Shown piece by piece: positions 50,765-60,600 of a stretch of 64,000 nt of DNA. The notes beneath the pieces were generated by a model, which worked only from the letters and a program-made list of their open reading frames with translations, was not told where the DNA came from and did not search any database. The stretch is taken from assembly GCA_965238135.1 (NCBI GenBank), contig OZ250177.1, positions 1,302,001 to 1,366,000 on the forward strand, given 5' to 3'. The translations under genes and the position numbers were made by a program. Numbering within the stretch: position 1 is the first letter of the stretch; every line of letters starts with the position of its first letter. This stretch comes from Multivorans sp965238135 (lineage in GTDB: Bacteria > Acidobacteriota > Thermoanaerobaculia > Multivoradales > Multivoraceae).

Positions 50765-52777
50765 ATGAACCCGCGGACCGTCAGCGCACTGGTCGGAAAC
50801 GACTTGCGCCAACTCGCCCGGAATCCCCGGGTGCTCGTGTTCGCGGTCGCGCTGCCGCTGGTCGTCTGGCCACTGATGTTGTTCCTGACCTCGCTGACCA
50901 CGGAGCGGCGCCAGGAACGGCTCGAGAGCCGAACCTACTTCTATGCCGTGGCAGACGACCCGGCGGATGCTGATCGCGCCGTCGACGCGCTGACGTGGCT
51001 CGAGCGGGCCCTTGCTGTCGTCGGCGACGAGGATCCGGCCGGGGACGCGGACGCATCGGACGGTCCCGCGGTGCGTTTCGAGCGCGTCGAAGCACCTGCC
51101 GACTTCGCGGCCGCCCTCGACGAGGAAGAACTCCACGTCCACGTCGCCTGGGAGTCCGGAACCGCCGGCGACGCACCACGCGTGGTCCTCTCCTACCGCG
51201 CGGACCTCGACGCCTCGGACACCGCCGAGGCCTGGCTCCGGCGGGCCCTGCGGCGCACGAGGGTCGAGGTCCGCGAGCAGCGCCTCGCGGCCGCCGGCTT
51301 CGAGGCGCCGCCCGACGACCTGCTGCCCCTCAAGCGGATCGAGACCGCCAGCGAGGAACAGACCTCCGGGCTGTTCCTCGGTCGCATCCTGACCGCGATC
51401 ATCGTGATGATGATGCTCACCGGCGGCTCGATCGTCGCCACGGACGCGCTGGCGGGCGAGAAGGAGCGGGGCACGCTGGAGACCCTGCTGACCACGGCCG
51501 CCAGACGGATCGAGATCGTCACCGCCAAGAACCTCTCGATCCTGGCCGTCGCCTTCGCAACCAGCGTCCTGAACATCGCGAACATCGTGCTGTGGATGCA
51601 ACTCGACGTGATCCCGGCGCCCGCCGGCCTGAAGCTGGTCATCCCGGTCGGCGCCGGCCTGCTGCTGCTCTTCCTGTACGCGCCGGCCGCGGTGCTCCTG
51701 TCCAGCAGCCTGCTGCTCGTCTCGGGCCGGTCGAAGACCTACAAGGAAGCGCAGTTGCTGTTCGCGCCGGTGATGCTGGTGTCCCTGGCTATTGCCGCCA
51801 TTCCCGTGCTGCCCGGTGTCGCGCTGCGAAGCGCGATCGTCGTCGTGCCGATCGCCAACCTCGGCGTCGCCGCCAGGGAGATCCTGACGGGCCACTACGA
51901 CTGGCCGCTGATCGCGGCCGCCTGGGCGGTGACAGCCGCCGCGGCGGCTGTTCTCGCACGCGCTTCGGTGCGAACGCTCTCGGCCGAGAAGCTGATCACC
52001 GCCAGTGACATCGACGCCGCCGACCTGACCGGTGGGCCCGCGCTCTTCCCGCGCCGCGTCGGGCGCTGGTTCGCCGTCCTCTGGGCCCTGCTGCTGGTCT
52101 GGCAACTGAACATCGGCGGCGGCATCGACGGCCGCCTGCTGATCGTGATCAACATGGCCATCTTCGGCGCCGCGGCGTGGCTGATGATCGCCCGCTACCG
52201 GCTCCCCGTGCGGGAAACCCTGTCGCTGCGAACGCCGCCTCCGGCTGCCTGGCTCGGCGTTCTGATCGGCGCGCCGGCGGGTCTCGTGCTGGCGGACGGC
52301 GTCGTCCGCCTCGCCAGTCTGGCGATGCCCATTCCGGAGGAGTGGATCGAAGCGATGGCGGAGACCCTGGGAACCGACATACCGGTCTGGCAGATGCTCT
52401 TCTTCTTCGCCATCCTGCCCGGCATCTTCGAGGAGATCGCGTTCCGCGGCGTCCTGCTCCACGGCCTCAGGAAACAGTTCTCTCCGGTCCAACTGGTGCT
52501 CGTCGCCGGCATCGTGTTCGGCTTCTTCCACGTCGACCTGTTCCGCATTCCGCCCACCTCCCTGCTCGGCGTCCTGCTGGTGATCGCCGTCATCCGGTCC
52601 GGCTCGATCTACCCCGCCATGACCTGGCACGCTCTGCACAACGCCCTCGCCCTCGGCAGCGCACGGATCGAGCAGATCCGCCTGCCGGACCAACCGGCCT
52701 GGTGGCACTACGTCCTGGCCACGCTGGCGATCCTCCTGGCCTTCCGCCTGATGGGCCGGTCGAAGCGGAGCGACTAG
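50765..52777 (+). CDS. ABC-2 permease fused to a CPBP (CAAX protease) membrane domain
   Basis: 670 residues. The first ~400 are a NatB-like permease: one N-terminal segment, a large extracytoplasmic domain, 'LAGEKERGTLETLLTTAARR' as coupling loop, then helices. From about 430 on it is a CPBP/ABI intramembrane protease domain, with 'FEEIAFRGVLLHGL' (EExxxR), 'IVFGFFHVDLFR' (FxxxH) and 'MTWHALHNALAL' (HxxxN). All proposed catalytic positions are intact. The fusion suggests that export and intramembrane proteolysis, or an immunity-type function, are linked. It should dimerise with the 48631 permease around the shared ATPase. Confidence 0.92.
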   Translation: MNPRTVSALVGNDLRQLARNPRVLVFAVALPLVVWPLMLFLTSLTTERRQERLESRTYFYAVADDPADADRAVDALTWLERALAVVGDEDPAGDADASDGPAVRFERVEAPADFAAALDEEELHVHVAWESGTAGDAPRVVLSYRADLDASDTAEAWLRRALRRTRVEVREQRLAAAGFEAPPDDLLPLKRIETASEEQTSGLFLGRILTAIIVMMMLTGGSIVATDALAGEKERGTLETLLTTAARRIEIVTAKNLSILAVAFATSVLNIANIVLWMQLDVIPAPAGLKLVIPVGAGLLLLFLYAPAAVLLSSSLLLVSGRSKTYKEAQLLFAPVMLVSLAIAAIPVLPGVALRSAIVVVPIANLGVAAREILTGHYDWPLIAAAWAVTAAAAAVLARASVRTLSAEKLITASDIDAADLTGGPALFPRRVGRWFAVLWALLLVWQLNIGGGIDGRLLIVINMAIFGAAAWLMIARYRLPVRETLSLRTPPPAAWLGVLIGAPAGLVLADGVVRLASLAMPIPEEWIEAMAETLGTDIPVWQMLFFFAILPGIFEEIAFRGVLLHGLRKQFSPVQLVLVAGIVFGFFHVDLFRIPPTSLLGVLLVIAVIRSGSIYPAMTWHALHNALALGSARIEQIRLPDQPAWWHYVLATLAILLAFRLMGRSKRSD

Positions 52778-52802
52778 CTCCCTTCAGTCGACCCAGATCC
52801 CT

Positions 52803-53600
52803 TCAGTTCACCCAAGGGCCGCGGCGTACGCGGTCGTCGTCTTGCTTCGGCTTCTTGCCGCCCGGAACCACCCGGAAGCGGCGGCGGCCGCGGTTCAGCT
52901 TCTGCTTGACGTACCAGCGCTCGTACCGGCGCCGCATCTCGCGCATCAGGCCGCGTGTCCGTCCAGGCCGCAGCAGCACGAACACGGCGCCGACCGCGGT
53001 GCAGATGCCGAGGAAGCCGGCCAGATCGGTGGTCGCCAGGAAGCCCACCCAGGCGAACGCGATCTCGATCCAGATGAACCACTTGGCGCGGATCGGCAGG
53101 ACGAAGAACAGCATGATCGTGGCGTCGCGCCTGATCAGCGCGAAGGCGGCGATGACGATCGCCATCAGCATCCGCTGGCCCTGCATCAGGACGAACGCCG
53201 TCGTCCCCGTGCCCCCCGCGGACTGGAGCAGCACCTGCACCAGGCAGGCCACCAGCGCGGCCGCGCCCGCCGACATCCACAGCAGACTCCAGAAGCGCTG
53301 CCGGCCCAGGGCCCAGCGCAGGTCGCCGGCGAACATGTAGAAGATCAGCAGTTCCAGTAGGAACCAGATCGACGGCCCGCCCCAGCCCGCCGCCGGGTAG
53401 GTCACGAGCTGCCAGATCATGCCCTGCTGCCATACCGAACTCGACAGCCGCATCAACTCCGGCACCAAGGCCAGCCCGGGCAGGAACTGCATCGAGAAGG
53501 TGACGAAGAGCACCCCAACGAGCAACAGTAGATCGCGTGCGTGCGGGCCCGACAGACCGCCGAAGCTCATCCTGCGCGCGTAGGGTCCGCCGGTCGTCAT
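52803..53600 (-). CDS. Rhomboid-like multi-pass membrane protein, probably inactive
   Basis: 265 residues with about six hydrophobic helices in the first 200 residues and a basic tail ('MRRRYERWYVKQKLNRGRRR'). 'WQLVTYPAAGWGGPSIWFLL' resembles the rhomboid L1 loop (WQLxTYxFxH...), and 'GDLRWALGRQRFW' the following W-x-x-G segment. The GxSG serine motif expected after it is not seen; the region reads 'LMQGQRMLMAIVI'. It is therefore read as a pseudorhomboid or DUF-type relative. It lies convergent to the exporter operon and divergent from the HD gene. Confidence 0.7.
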   Translation of the reverse strand: MTTGGPYARRMSFGGLSGPHARDLLLLVGVLFVTFSMQFLPGLALVPELMRLSSSVWQQGMIWQLVTYPAAGWGGPSIWFLLELLIFYMFAGDLRWALGRQRFWSLLWMSAGAAALVACLVQVLLQSAGGTGTTAFVLMQGQRMLMAIVIAAFALIRRDATIMLFFVLPIRAKWFIWIEIAFAWVGFLATTDLAGFLGICTAVGAVFVLLRPGRTRGLMREMRRRYERWYVKQKLNRGRRRFRVVPGGKKPKQDDDRVRRGPWVN

Positions 53601-53698
53601 GGCACGGCGATTGTAGCTACGTCGCGAGCCGTCGGGATCGGCTCTACGCCCGCCAGGGCGTACAATCCTCCGCCACCCGTAACCGGAGGTCGAGGACG

Positions 53699-54292
53699 AT
53701 GGACCGAGAAGCAGCTTGGCAGACAGTGCAGGAGTTCGTGGCAGCCCCAGGGTTGCGAAAACACATGCTCGCCGTGGAAGCCGCGATGCGCTGGTACGCC
53801 GAGCAGCTCGGCGGCGACCCGGAGTCCTGGGGCCTTGCCGGCCTGCTCCACGACTTCGACTGGGAGATCCACCCCACCCTCGAAGAGCACCCCCGCGACG
53901 GGGCGCCGATCCTGCGCGAACGCGGCCTGGACGAGAGCATCATCCGCACCATCCTCTCCCACAACACGGAAGGGACCGGCGTGGAGCGAGAAAGCCCCCG
54001 CGACTACGCGCTCCTCGCCTGCGACGAGATCACCGGCCTGATCAGCGCCGCCGCCCTCATCCGGCCGAGCAAGGACGTGCGCGACGTGCCGCTCAAGTCC
54101 GTCCGCAAACGCTGGAAGCAGCGAGCCTTCGCCGCGGGCGTCGACCGGGACCATGTGGAAGAGGTCACCGCCGACTTCGGCCGCGAGTGCTTCAGCGGCG
54201 AACTCGACCTCTGGCAGCACACGGCGAACGTGCTGGCCGCCATGCAGGCGGTCGCCGCCGATCTCGAGCTGGACGGTCGGCTGGCGCGGTAA
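53699..54292 (+). CDS. HD-domain hydrolase-like protein
   Basis: 197 residues from ATG 53699 with CGGAGG about ten bases upstream. The HD metal site is 'LAGLLHDFDWEIHP' (HD at about 51-52), with 'RKHMLAVEAAM' supplying the first histidine and 'ILSHN' another. This is the compact HDIG-like family found as stand-alone proteins of unknown substrate. The C-terminal 'ELDLWQHTANVLAAM' is helical. It stands alone; the IrrE-like gene starts 84 bases later on the same strand. Confidence 0.85.
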   Translation: MDREAAWQTVQEFVAAPGLRKHMLAVEAAMRWYAEQLGGDPESWGLAGLLHDFDWEIHPTLEEHPRDGAPILRERGLDESIIRTILSHNTEGTGVERESPRDYALLACDEITGLISAAALIRPSKDVRDVPLKSVRKRWKQRAFAAGVDRDHVEEVTADFGRECFSGELDLWQHTANVLAAMQAVAADLELDGRLAR

Positions 54293-54375
54293 CGCTCGCG
54301 GCCGAGAAGGACAGTGTGTTAGTGCGAACGACGGCAGCCTTGACTTTGTCATGCGCCCTAGTCACGATACCTGAC

Positions 54376-55629
54376 ATGAACAAGAGTGGAACGCCTTCCT
54401 CGACTCCCTCGGCCCAGGCTCCTTCGTTACGCGCTGGGCCACCCGGTTTCGCTAGCCAAGCGCCGGCTCTAGACCCGACGGAAGTGGGTCGACGGCTGAG
54501 GAACGCCCGCGAGGCAGCGGGAATGACGCAAGCGGAAGCCGCGGCCGCTATTCGAGTCGCCCGCACGACGCTCCTGGCCATCGAGAAGGGACAGCGTCGC
54601 TGGCAGCCGTCTGAGCTTCACCAGCTTGCAGTGGCCTATGGCACCTCCGCGAACGAAGTCTTGCGGCGCGAGTCAGTGCATGTGGACATGGCGCCCCGGT
54701 TCCGGAAGGACGGTCGGTACGTAGATGCGGAAGCCGGCAAGGCAGCCCGAGTCCTGGTGGGGCTCGTTCGCGCAGAGGTAGAACTCGAGAATCTCCTCGG
54801 CGTCCAAAGGCCTCGCAACTACCCCGCCGAACGCCCTCTCCTCCCAGGAGACATCCGGATTCAGGCCGAGAGCGATGCGCTCGAACTCCGCCAGCGCATC
54901 GGCTTGGGGCTGGCCCCGGTTCGCGACATCGAGAGCCTGCTTGAACTCGAGTTCGGAGTGCGCGTCTACGTGCGTCCGCTCCCCTCCCGAGTCTCAGGTC
55001 TCTTCGCCTACGACGCCGAAGTCGGAGCGTGTGTCCTGTTGAACGCGAACCACCGGTTGACCAGACGCGCCCTCACCGCGGTCCACGAGCTGGCCTACCT
55101 GGTCTCCGTTCGCCACGCTACGAGCATCCACTACCGCGACGACCGGCCGAAGTCCCGAGCGGAATTCTACGCCGACGCATTCGCCCGCACGTTCTTGATG
55201 CCGCCGAGAACCGTCATTGAGAAGTTCCGCGAGTACACGTCAGGGTTCTCCACTCTGACTCGCCGCCACGTCATCCTGTTGAGCGACACCTTCGGCGTGT
55301 CGCGCGAGGCAATGGTCCGCCGCATCGAAGAACTGAAGCTCGTTCCGCCTGGCGCATGGGACTGGTTCCAGGCGAATGGGGGCATTACCGACAAGCAGGC
55401 GGTAGAGGTTCTTCGAGGGCTAGCACCTGTCGAAACGGATACGGCTCAATCAGGGCACCGCATGCCCCCCCGCATCGCCGCTCTCGCTGCTGAGGCGCAT
55501 CGGCAAGAGCTTCTCAGCGAGGGGCAACTGGCACGCCTCCTGAGTCTCGACCGGGTAACGCTCCGTCAGGTGCTCGACGAAGAAGCCGCGGAGGGCGAAC
55601 CAAGTGCTGCCACCCCACTTTCTCTATAG
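54376..55629 (+). CDS. HTH / ImmA-IrrE-type protein with altered zinc motif, likely antitoxin or regulator
   Basis: 417 residues from ATG 54376. The XRE helix-turn-helix is at about 36-93 ('EVGRRLRNAREAAGMTQAEA'). The IrrE/ImmA (COG2856) domain follows. Its zinc motif HExxH reads 'AVHELAYLV' (H237, E238), with Tyr replacing the second His; the later 'EFYADAFARTFLMPP' (third-ligand helix) is preserved. Loss of one ligand suggests it may be a non-proteolytic regulator. It overlaps the PIN-like gene by 26 bases. In several genomes such HTH-IrrE proteins neutralise an adjacent PIN toxin. Confidence 0.82.
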   Translation: MNKSGTPSSTPSAQAPSLRAGPPGFASQAPALDPTEVGRRLRNAREAAGMTQAEAAAAIRVARTTLLAIEKGQRRWQPSELHQLAVAYGTSANEVLRRESVHVDMAPRFRKDGRYVDAEAGKAARVLVGLVRAEVELENLLGVQRPRNYPAERPLLPGDIRIQAESDALELRQRIGLGLAPVRDIESLLELEFGVRVYVRPLPSRVSGLFAYDAEVGACVLLNANHRLTRRALTAVHELAYLVSVRHATSIHYRDDRPKSRAEFYADAFARTFLMPPRTVIEKFREYTSGFSTLTRRHVILLSDTFGVSREAMVRRIEELKLVPPGAWDWFQANGGITDKQAVEVLRGLAPVETDTAQSGHRMPPRIAALAAEAHRQELLSEGQLARLLSLDRVTLRQVLDEEAAEGEPSAATPLSL

Positions 55630-56293
55630 CTTCGCCGGCCCGGTCGTCGCGGACACCAGCGTCGTCATCAACCTGAACGCCACCGGGTGTTCCGAGGCTC
55701 TGCTGGCCGCCCTACCGAACCAGGTTCTCGTTGCAGAGCAGGTTGTATGGGAGCTGTGCGACGAGCGAAGCCGCCAACACCGTGACGCTGAGTTGGTCTC
55801 CAGTCTCGTCGACCAGCACCTCGTCACAGTAGTAGGCCTTGGCAGCCCCGGCCAGAGCCACTTCACCGGACTCGTCAGCGGATCCGCAGCTTCGACGCTG
55901 GATGATGGCGAGGCCGCCACGATTGCCACCGCTCTCGAACGAGGTGGCCTTGCCCTCATTGACGAGCGCAAGGCCCTGCGGATATGCGCATCGCAGTTCG
56001 AGGAACTCCTCACCGGAAGCACCGTCGATCTGCTGCGCCATCCACCGATACAGGAAGCCCTCCCCAGGCAGAAGTTCGCAGACGCAGTCTTCAACGCCGC
56101 CTACAGGGCCCGCATGCGCGTCCGGCAGAACGACGCCGAATGGGTACTGGGCCTGATCGGCCGCGAGCGAGCCGCGTTGTGCAGTTCGCTTAGCAGGATC
56201 CTGCGAACCACCGACTTCACTGAACCACCACCGGCGAGCGAAGTTCACGAACCGCGAGTGCGTTACAGCTTCGACGATGCTCCAACAGGATAG
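55604..56293 (+). CDS. PIN-like nuclease paired with the IrrE-type protein
   Basis: 229 residues from GTG 55604, overlapping the HTH/IrrE gene. PIN-like acidic positions are 'VVADTSVVINLNATG' (D17), 'VAEQVVWELCDE' (helix Glu), 'TLDDGEAATIATALE' and 'GLALIDERKALRI' (terminal Asp). This resembles the DUF3368 type of PIN domain, with a C-terminal extension of about 80 residues ('KFADAVFNAAYRARMRVRQN'). It is probably an RNase toxin. The pair ends 28 bases before the convergent ispG gene. Confidence 0.78.
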   Translation: MLPPHFLYSFAGPVVADTSVVINLNATGCSEALLAALPNQVLVAEQVVWELCDERSRQHRDAELVSSLVDQHLVTVVGLGSPGQSHFTGLVSGSAASTLDDGEAATIATALERGGLALIDERKALRICASQFEELLTGSTVDLLRHPPIQEALPRQKFADAVFNAAYRARMRVRQNDAEWVLGLIGRERAALCSSLSRILRTTDFTEPPPASEVHEPRVRYSFDDAPTG

Positions 56294-56321
56294 GCCCGAC
56301 ACTCCCGCTACTTGGCCGCGG

Positions 56322-57563
56322 TCACGCCTTGACCGGATACCTGCTCTCCACGTACTCCGCCACGATCCGGGTGAACTGTTCGGACAGCTCCGCCGCGGTG
56401 CCGCGGAGCGTCGTGAACTGCCGGCCGTCGACGTAGACCGGGCAGGTCGGGGCCTCGCCGGTGCCGGGCAGGGAGATGCCGATGTCGGCCGCCTTCGATT
56501 CGCCCGGTCCGTTGACGACGCAGCCCATGACGGCGAGCTTGAGCTCCTCGACGCCGTCGTACCGCTGCCGCCACTCGGGCATGTTCGCGCCGATGAAGTC
56601 CTCGACCTGCAGGGCCAGTTCCTGGAAGGTCGTGCTGGTGGTGCGGCCGCAGCCGGGGCAGGCGGTGACGCTGGGCGCGAAGGCTCGCAGCCCCAGGGCC
56701 TGGAGCAGTTCGCGGCAGGCATGCACTTCTTCGCGGCGATCACCGCCGGGTCGCGGCGTCAGCGAGACGCGGATCGTGTCGCCGATTCCCTCGGCCAGCA
56801 GCACGGACATCGCCGACGACGACCACACCAGGCCCTTGATCCCCATACCGGCCTCGGTCAGGCCGAGGTGCAGCGGCTGGCGGGTGCGGCTCGCCAGACT
56901 GCGGTAGACCTCGATCAGGTCCCGCGGCGAGGACACCTTGCAGGAGATCACGATCTGTTCCTCGGTGAGGCCGCAGTCGAGCGCCAGCTCGGTCGAACGA
57001 AGCGCCGACAGCACCATGCACTCGCCGACGATCTCCTCCGACGTCAAGCCCAGGTCCCGATCGGTGTTCTCCTGCATCTTCGCCATCAGCAGGTCCTGAT
57101 CGAGCGATCCGCCGTTGACCCCGATTCGCACCGGCTTGCCGAGTCTCCGCGCCACGTCGCAGATCGCCGCGAACTGCGGGTCGCGGCGGCCGCCCCGGCC
57201 GACGTTGCCGGGGTTGATCCGCAGCTTCGCCAGCGCCCGCGCGCAGTCGGGGTGCCGTTCCAGCAGCACGTGGCCGTTGTAGTGGAAGTCCCCGACCAGG
57301 GGCACGTCGCAGCCCTCCGCGTCGAGCCGCGCGCGAATCTCGGGCACCGCGACCGCCGCCGCGTCGACGTTGACCGTGATGCGGACGAGTTCCGACCCGG
57401 CTTCCGCCAGCGCCAGCGCCTGGGCGGTCGTGGCGTCGATGTCCGCGGTGTCGGTGCTGGTCATCGACTGCACCGCCACCGGCGCGCCGCGGCCCACGAC
57501 CACACCGCCGATGTCGACCGCGTGGGTCCCGCTACGGTGGAGTTCCGGTGCGGCAGCCGCCAT
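56322..57563 (-). CDS. ispG: 4-Hydroxy-3-methylbut-2-en-1-yl diphosphate synthase IspG
   Basis: 413 residues, typical of the single-domain bacterial enzyme. The TIM-barrel N-terminus has 'PVAVQSMTSTDTADIDATTA' and 'LVGDFHYNGH'. The [4Fe-4S] ligands are in 'CPGCGRTTSTTF' and 'MGCVVNGPGES', the latter with the fourth ligand Glu. It makes HMBPP in the non-mevalonate isoprenoid pathway. It appears monocistronic. Strong hairpins at 57571-57611 occupy the region directly upstream of its ATG, and no clear ribosome site is visible. Confidence 0.96.
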   Translation of the reverse strand: MAAAAPELHRSGTHAVDIGGVVVGRGAPVAVQSMTSTDTADIDATTAQALALAEAGSELVRITVNVDAAAVAVPEIRARLDAEGCDVPLVGDFHYNGHVLLERHPDCARALAKLRINPGNVGRGGRRDPQFAAICDVARRLGKPVRIGVNGGSLDQDLLMAKMQENTDRDLGLTSEEIVGECMVLSALRSTELALDCGLTEEQIVISCKVSSPRDLIEVYRSLASRTRQPLHLGLTEAGMGIKGLVWSSSAMSVLLAEGIGDTIRVSLTPRPGGDRREEVHACRELLQALGLRAFAPSVTACPGCGRTTSTTFQELALQVEDFIGANMPEWRQRYDGVEELKLAVMGCVVNGPGESKAADIGISLPGTGEAPTCPVYVDGRQFTTLRGTAAELSEQFTRIVAEYVESRYPVKA

Positions 57564-57570
57564 GATGGCG

Positions 57571-57611
57571 GCAGGCTAGCAGCCTGCGCGGCGGAGCGGC
57601 ACGGAGTGCCG
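57571..57611. repeat. Two small hairpins between ispG and the divergent sulfatase gene
   Basis: GCAGGC/GCCTGC around TAGCA (57571-57587) and CGGCAC/GTGCCG around GGA (57597-57611). The two sit side by side, 8-48 bases from the ispG ATG. They could be a dispersed repeat or regulate ispG; position is the only evidence. Confidence 0.5.
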
Positions 57612-57649
57612 TGAGCCGGCCCTGAGCACTGCGGATAGCATCCCACCCC

Positions 57650-60600
57650 ATGTCCGAGTACGACCCGGCTGCCTCCGGACAGGACCGGCCCGGGGGACGG
57701 GACGCCGGGCCCGCGCCGACCGCGCCGTCCGAAGTCGACCGGCTCGAGTTGCGACGCACTCTCGTCGTCGGCGTACTCGCCATTGCCGGCCTGAGCAGCC
57801 TCGCCTTCGCCCAGCCGGTCTATGACGTTCTGCGGCGGGCGCCCGAGTTCTTCGCCATCCGCAACCTCTACCTGGGCGACCTCCTGGCTCTGGTCACAGT
57901 GCTCGCGGCGGGTCCAACCCTCGCGCTCTCGGCGCCGGGAGTCGCAGCGCGGTTCCTCCGACCCTCCTGGACCCGATCGGCCATCGCCGTTCCCGTCGGC
58001 CTGCTCACCGCCCTGATCGCGCTACAGGCGGTCCGCGGCCTGCCCGCCGTCGTCGCCATGACCCTGGCGCTGGCCGCCGGCGCCGGTTGCGCCTGGGCCT
58101 ATCTCCGTTTCCAGGGGGTCCGCTCCTTCGCTCTCCTGCTGTCCGTGGCCGCGGTCGTCGTGCCGGCGATGCTCGTGCTCGACGGCCGGGTTCGCAAGAG
58201 CGCTGCCGCTCCCAACCAGGCGATCCTGGCGGAACTGGGCGACACCGGCGCCCGGGCGCCGATTGTCCTGATCGTGTTCGACGAGTGGTCCGTGACGTCG
58301 ATCCTCGACGCGGAAGGAGCAATCGACCGCGAGCGACTTCCCAACCTGGCCCGTCTGGCCGACCGCGCCACCTGGTATCCGAACACGACGGCCGCCGCCG
58401 ACGTGTCCGAACTCGCGGTACCCGCGATGCTGACCGGCAAGAGGGCCGAGCAGGGCCGGCTTCCCACCCTCGCCGAGCAGCCCGTGAACCTGTTCACGCT
58501 GCTGGCTCGAAGCCACGACATCTACGCCGTCGAGCCGGTCACATCGCTCTGCCCGCCCGACCTGAACCTGCTGGCGGAGGGCCGTCCCTCCTTCAACGAG
58601 CGGTTCAACCTCCTGATCTCGGATCTCACCGTGGTCTGGCTGAACCTGACGCTGCCCGACGTGTGGGCCCAAGGCTTGCCGGAGGTCACGCAGACCTGGA
58701 GTGCCTTCGGTCAGGACCAGGCCTCCAACTCGTCCAACTCGTCCGCCCCGCCGACCGACGAGCCGGTGCAACGCGCACTCCGTCACCTGAGTGAGGCGGA
58801 CCGGGCGGCCGAGTTCCGCCGTTTCGGCGCTTCGATCAAGCCGCCCGGCCAGCGACCGGGTCTCTACTTCCTGCACACCCTGCTACCCCACCTCCCCTGG
58901 GAGTATCTGCCTTCGGGACGCACCTACCGCGTCACCCGGACCCGTGTTCACGGTCTCGACCGAGAGTTGTGGACGAACGACTCCTGGCCGGTTCGCCACC
59001 ACCAGAAGCGCTATCTGCTGCAGGTGCAGTTCGTCGATCTCCTGATCGGCGAGTTGATCGACAAGCTGGAGTCGCTCGACCTGTTCGACCCGAGTGTGAT
59101 CGTCGTCACGGCGGATCACGGCGTGGCCTTCGAGCCAGGCCAGTCGCGTCGCCTACTCGATGTCGGCGACGCCTCAGGCCACCAGCCCCTGGACCTCGCC
59201 GCGGTGCCGCTGATCGTCAAGGCGCCGTTCCAGCACCAGGCGGCGATCGACAACGCACAGACATCCCTGGCCGACCTGACGCCACAGATACTCGAACTCG
59301 CGGGGGCCGACGCGAGTGTGGCGCCCCGGAACCAGGACACCGGAGCACCTTCCCTGGTCGGCAAGTACGCCGCCCACGTGGAGGTTCCGATCGACCGCGA
59401 ACCCTGGCGTCGCGAGCGGCTCGAAGAGCAGACGAGACTCCTGGACGGAACGAACGACCCGATGGCAATCGGCGCCGTTCCCACCCTCCACGGTCGACAG
59501 ATCGCCGACTTGCCTCGCCAGAGCAGTGAGGTTCGCATTCGGCTTGAAACCCCCGATGTCTGGGACAACGTAGATCTCGACCGAACGGCGCTGCCGGCCA
59601 TCGTCCAGGGCATTCTCACAGGACCGGAGTCCCTCCTCGAACGCTCGGTCGCGGTGGCCCTGAACGGCATCGTCGGGGCCACCGTCCGCCCGCACCAAAC
59701 CGGCGCCGGCGATATCCGGATCACCGCGCTGATGCCGGAACGTCATTTCCGACCCGGACTCAACCAGGTCGACGTGTTCCTGGTCTCGGAGCAGCCGGAT
59801 TCTCTGGAGCTCGAGCATGTGCAGCGCCCTCCGGGCTTCGTCTACGAACTCGCCTGGGGGCAGCCAGGTCAGGACGCGGCGCTGCTGCGCCGGTCCAGGA
59901 GCTTGGTGGACGCCGATGTCGCTCGGATTCCCATCCAGCGGACAGACAAGGCCCAACTGATCGGTTACCTCGAGGGCGGCCATCGAGCCGACGCCGCGAT
60001 TCATGGTTGGGCCACCGATCTTGCCGATCCGGGCAGCACGCTCGTGATCCTCTCCTTCCTCGACGGAAGCCCGTTCTGGGCCGGCACAACGACTTCCGAG
60101 AGAGAAAACGTCGCGAAGCGCTTCGGCCGGGAACACCTGTACAGCGGATTCTCCCGAAGACCCCGACCCGGAGACGAGCGAGACTCCAGAGCCTCCGACA
60201 CTCTGAAAACGATCCGGCGCGAGGGCTTCGTGACCTACGCGGTCTCCCGCCGGGGCATCGCCTCGCGACTACAGTTCTTCTACGCGCCACTCGAGGAAGA
60301 AAACCGCGCGGAGATCCTCCCCATCAGCGATGGCCGCAGGCTCCCCGTGCGGCAAACCGGCGGCGGCTTCGACGGCGCCGTCGATCTTGTCGTCAAACCC
60401 GGGAAACGTACGATGATCGAGGGCTGGGCCGCCGATCTCACCCAGAGCGAACGTCCGCGTCAGATCGTCCTCTACCGCGACGGCGAGTTCCAGATCGCTC
60501 TGGGCGTAAACCGGGAGCGCCCGGACGTTGCCCAGCACCACAACGACCCCCGGCTGCTGCGCACCGGCTTCCGCGGCGAGGTTCCCGGAGCTCCCGAACC

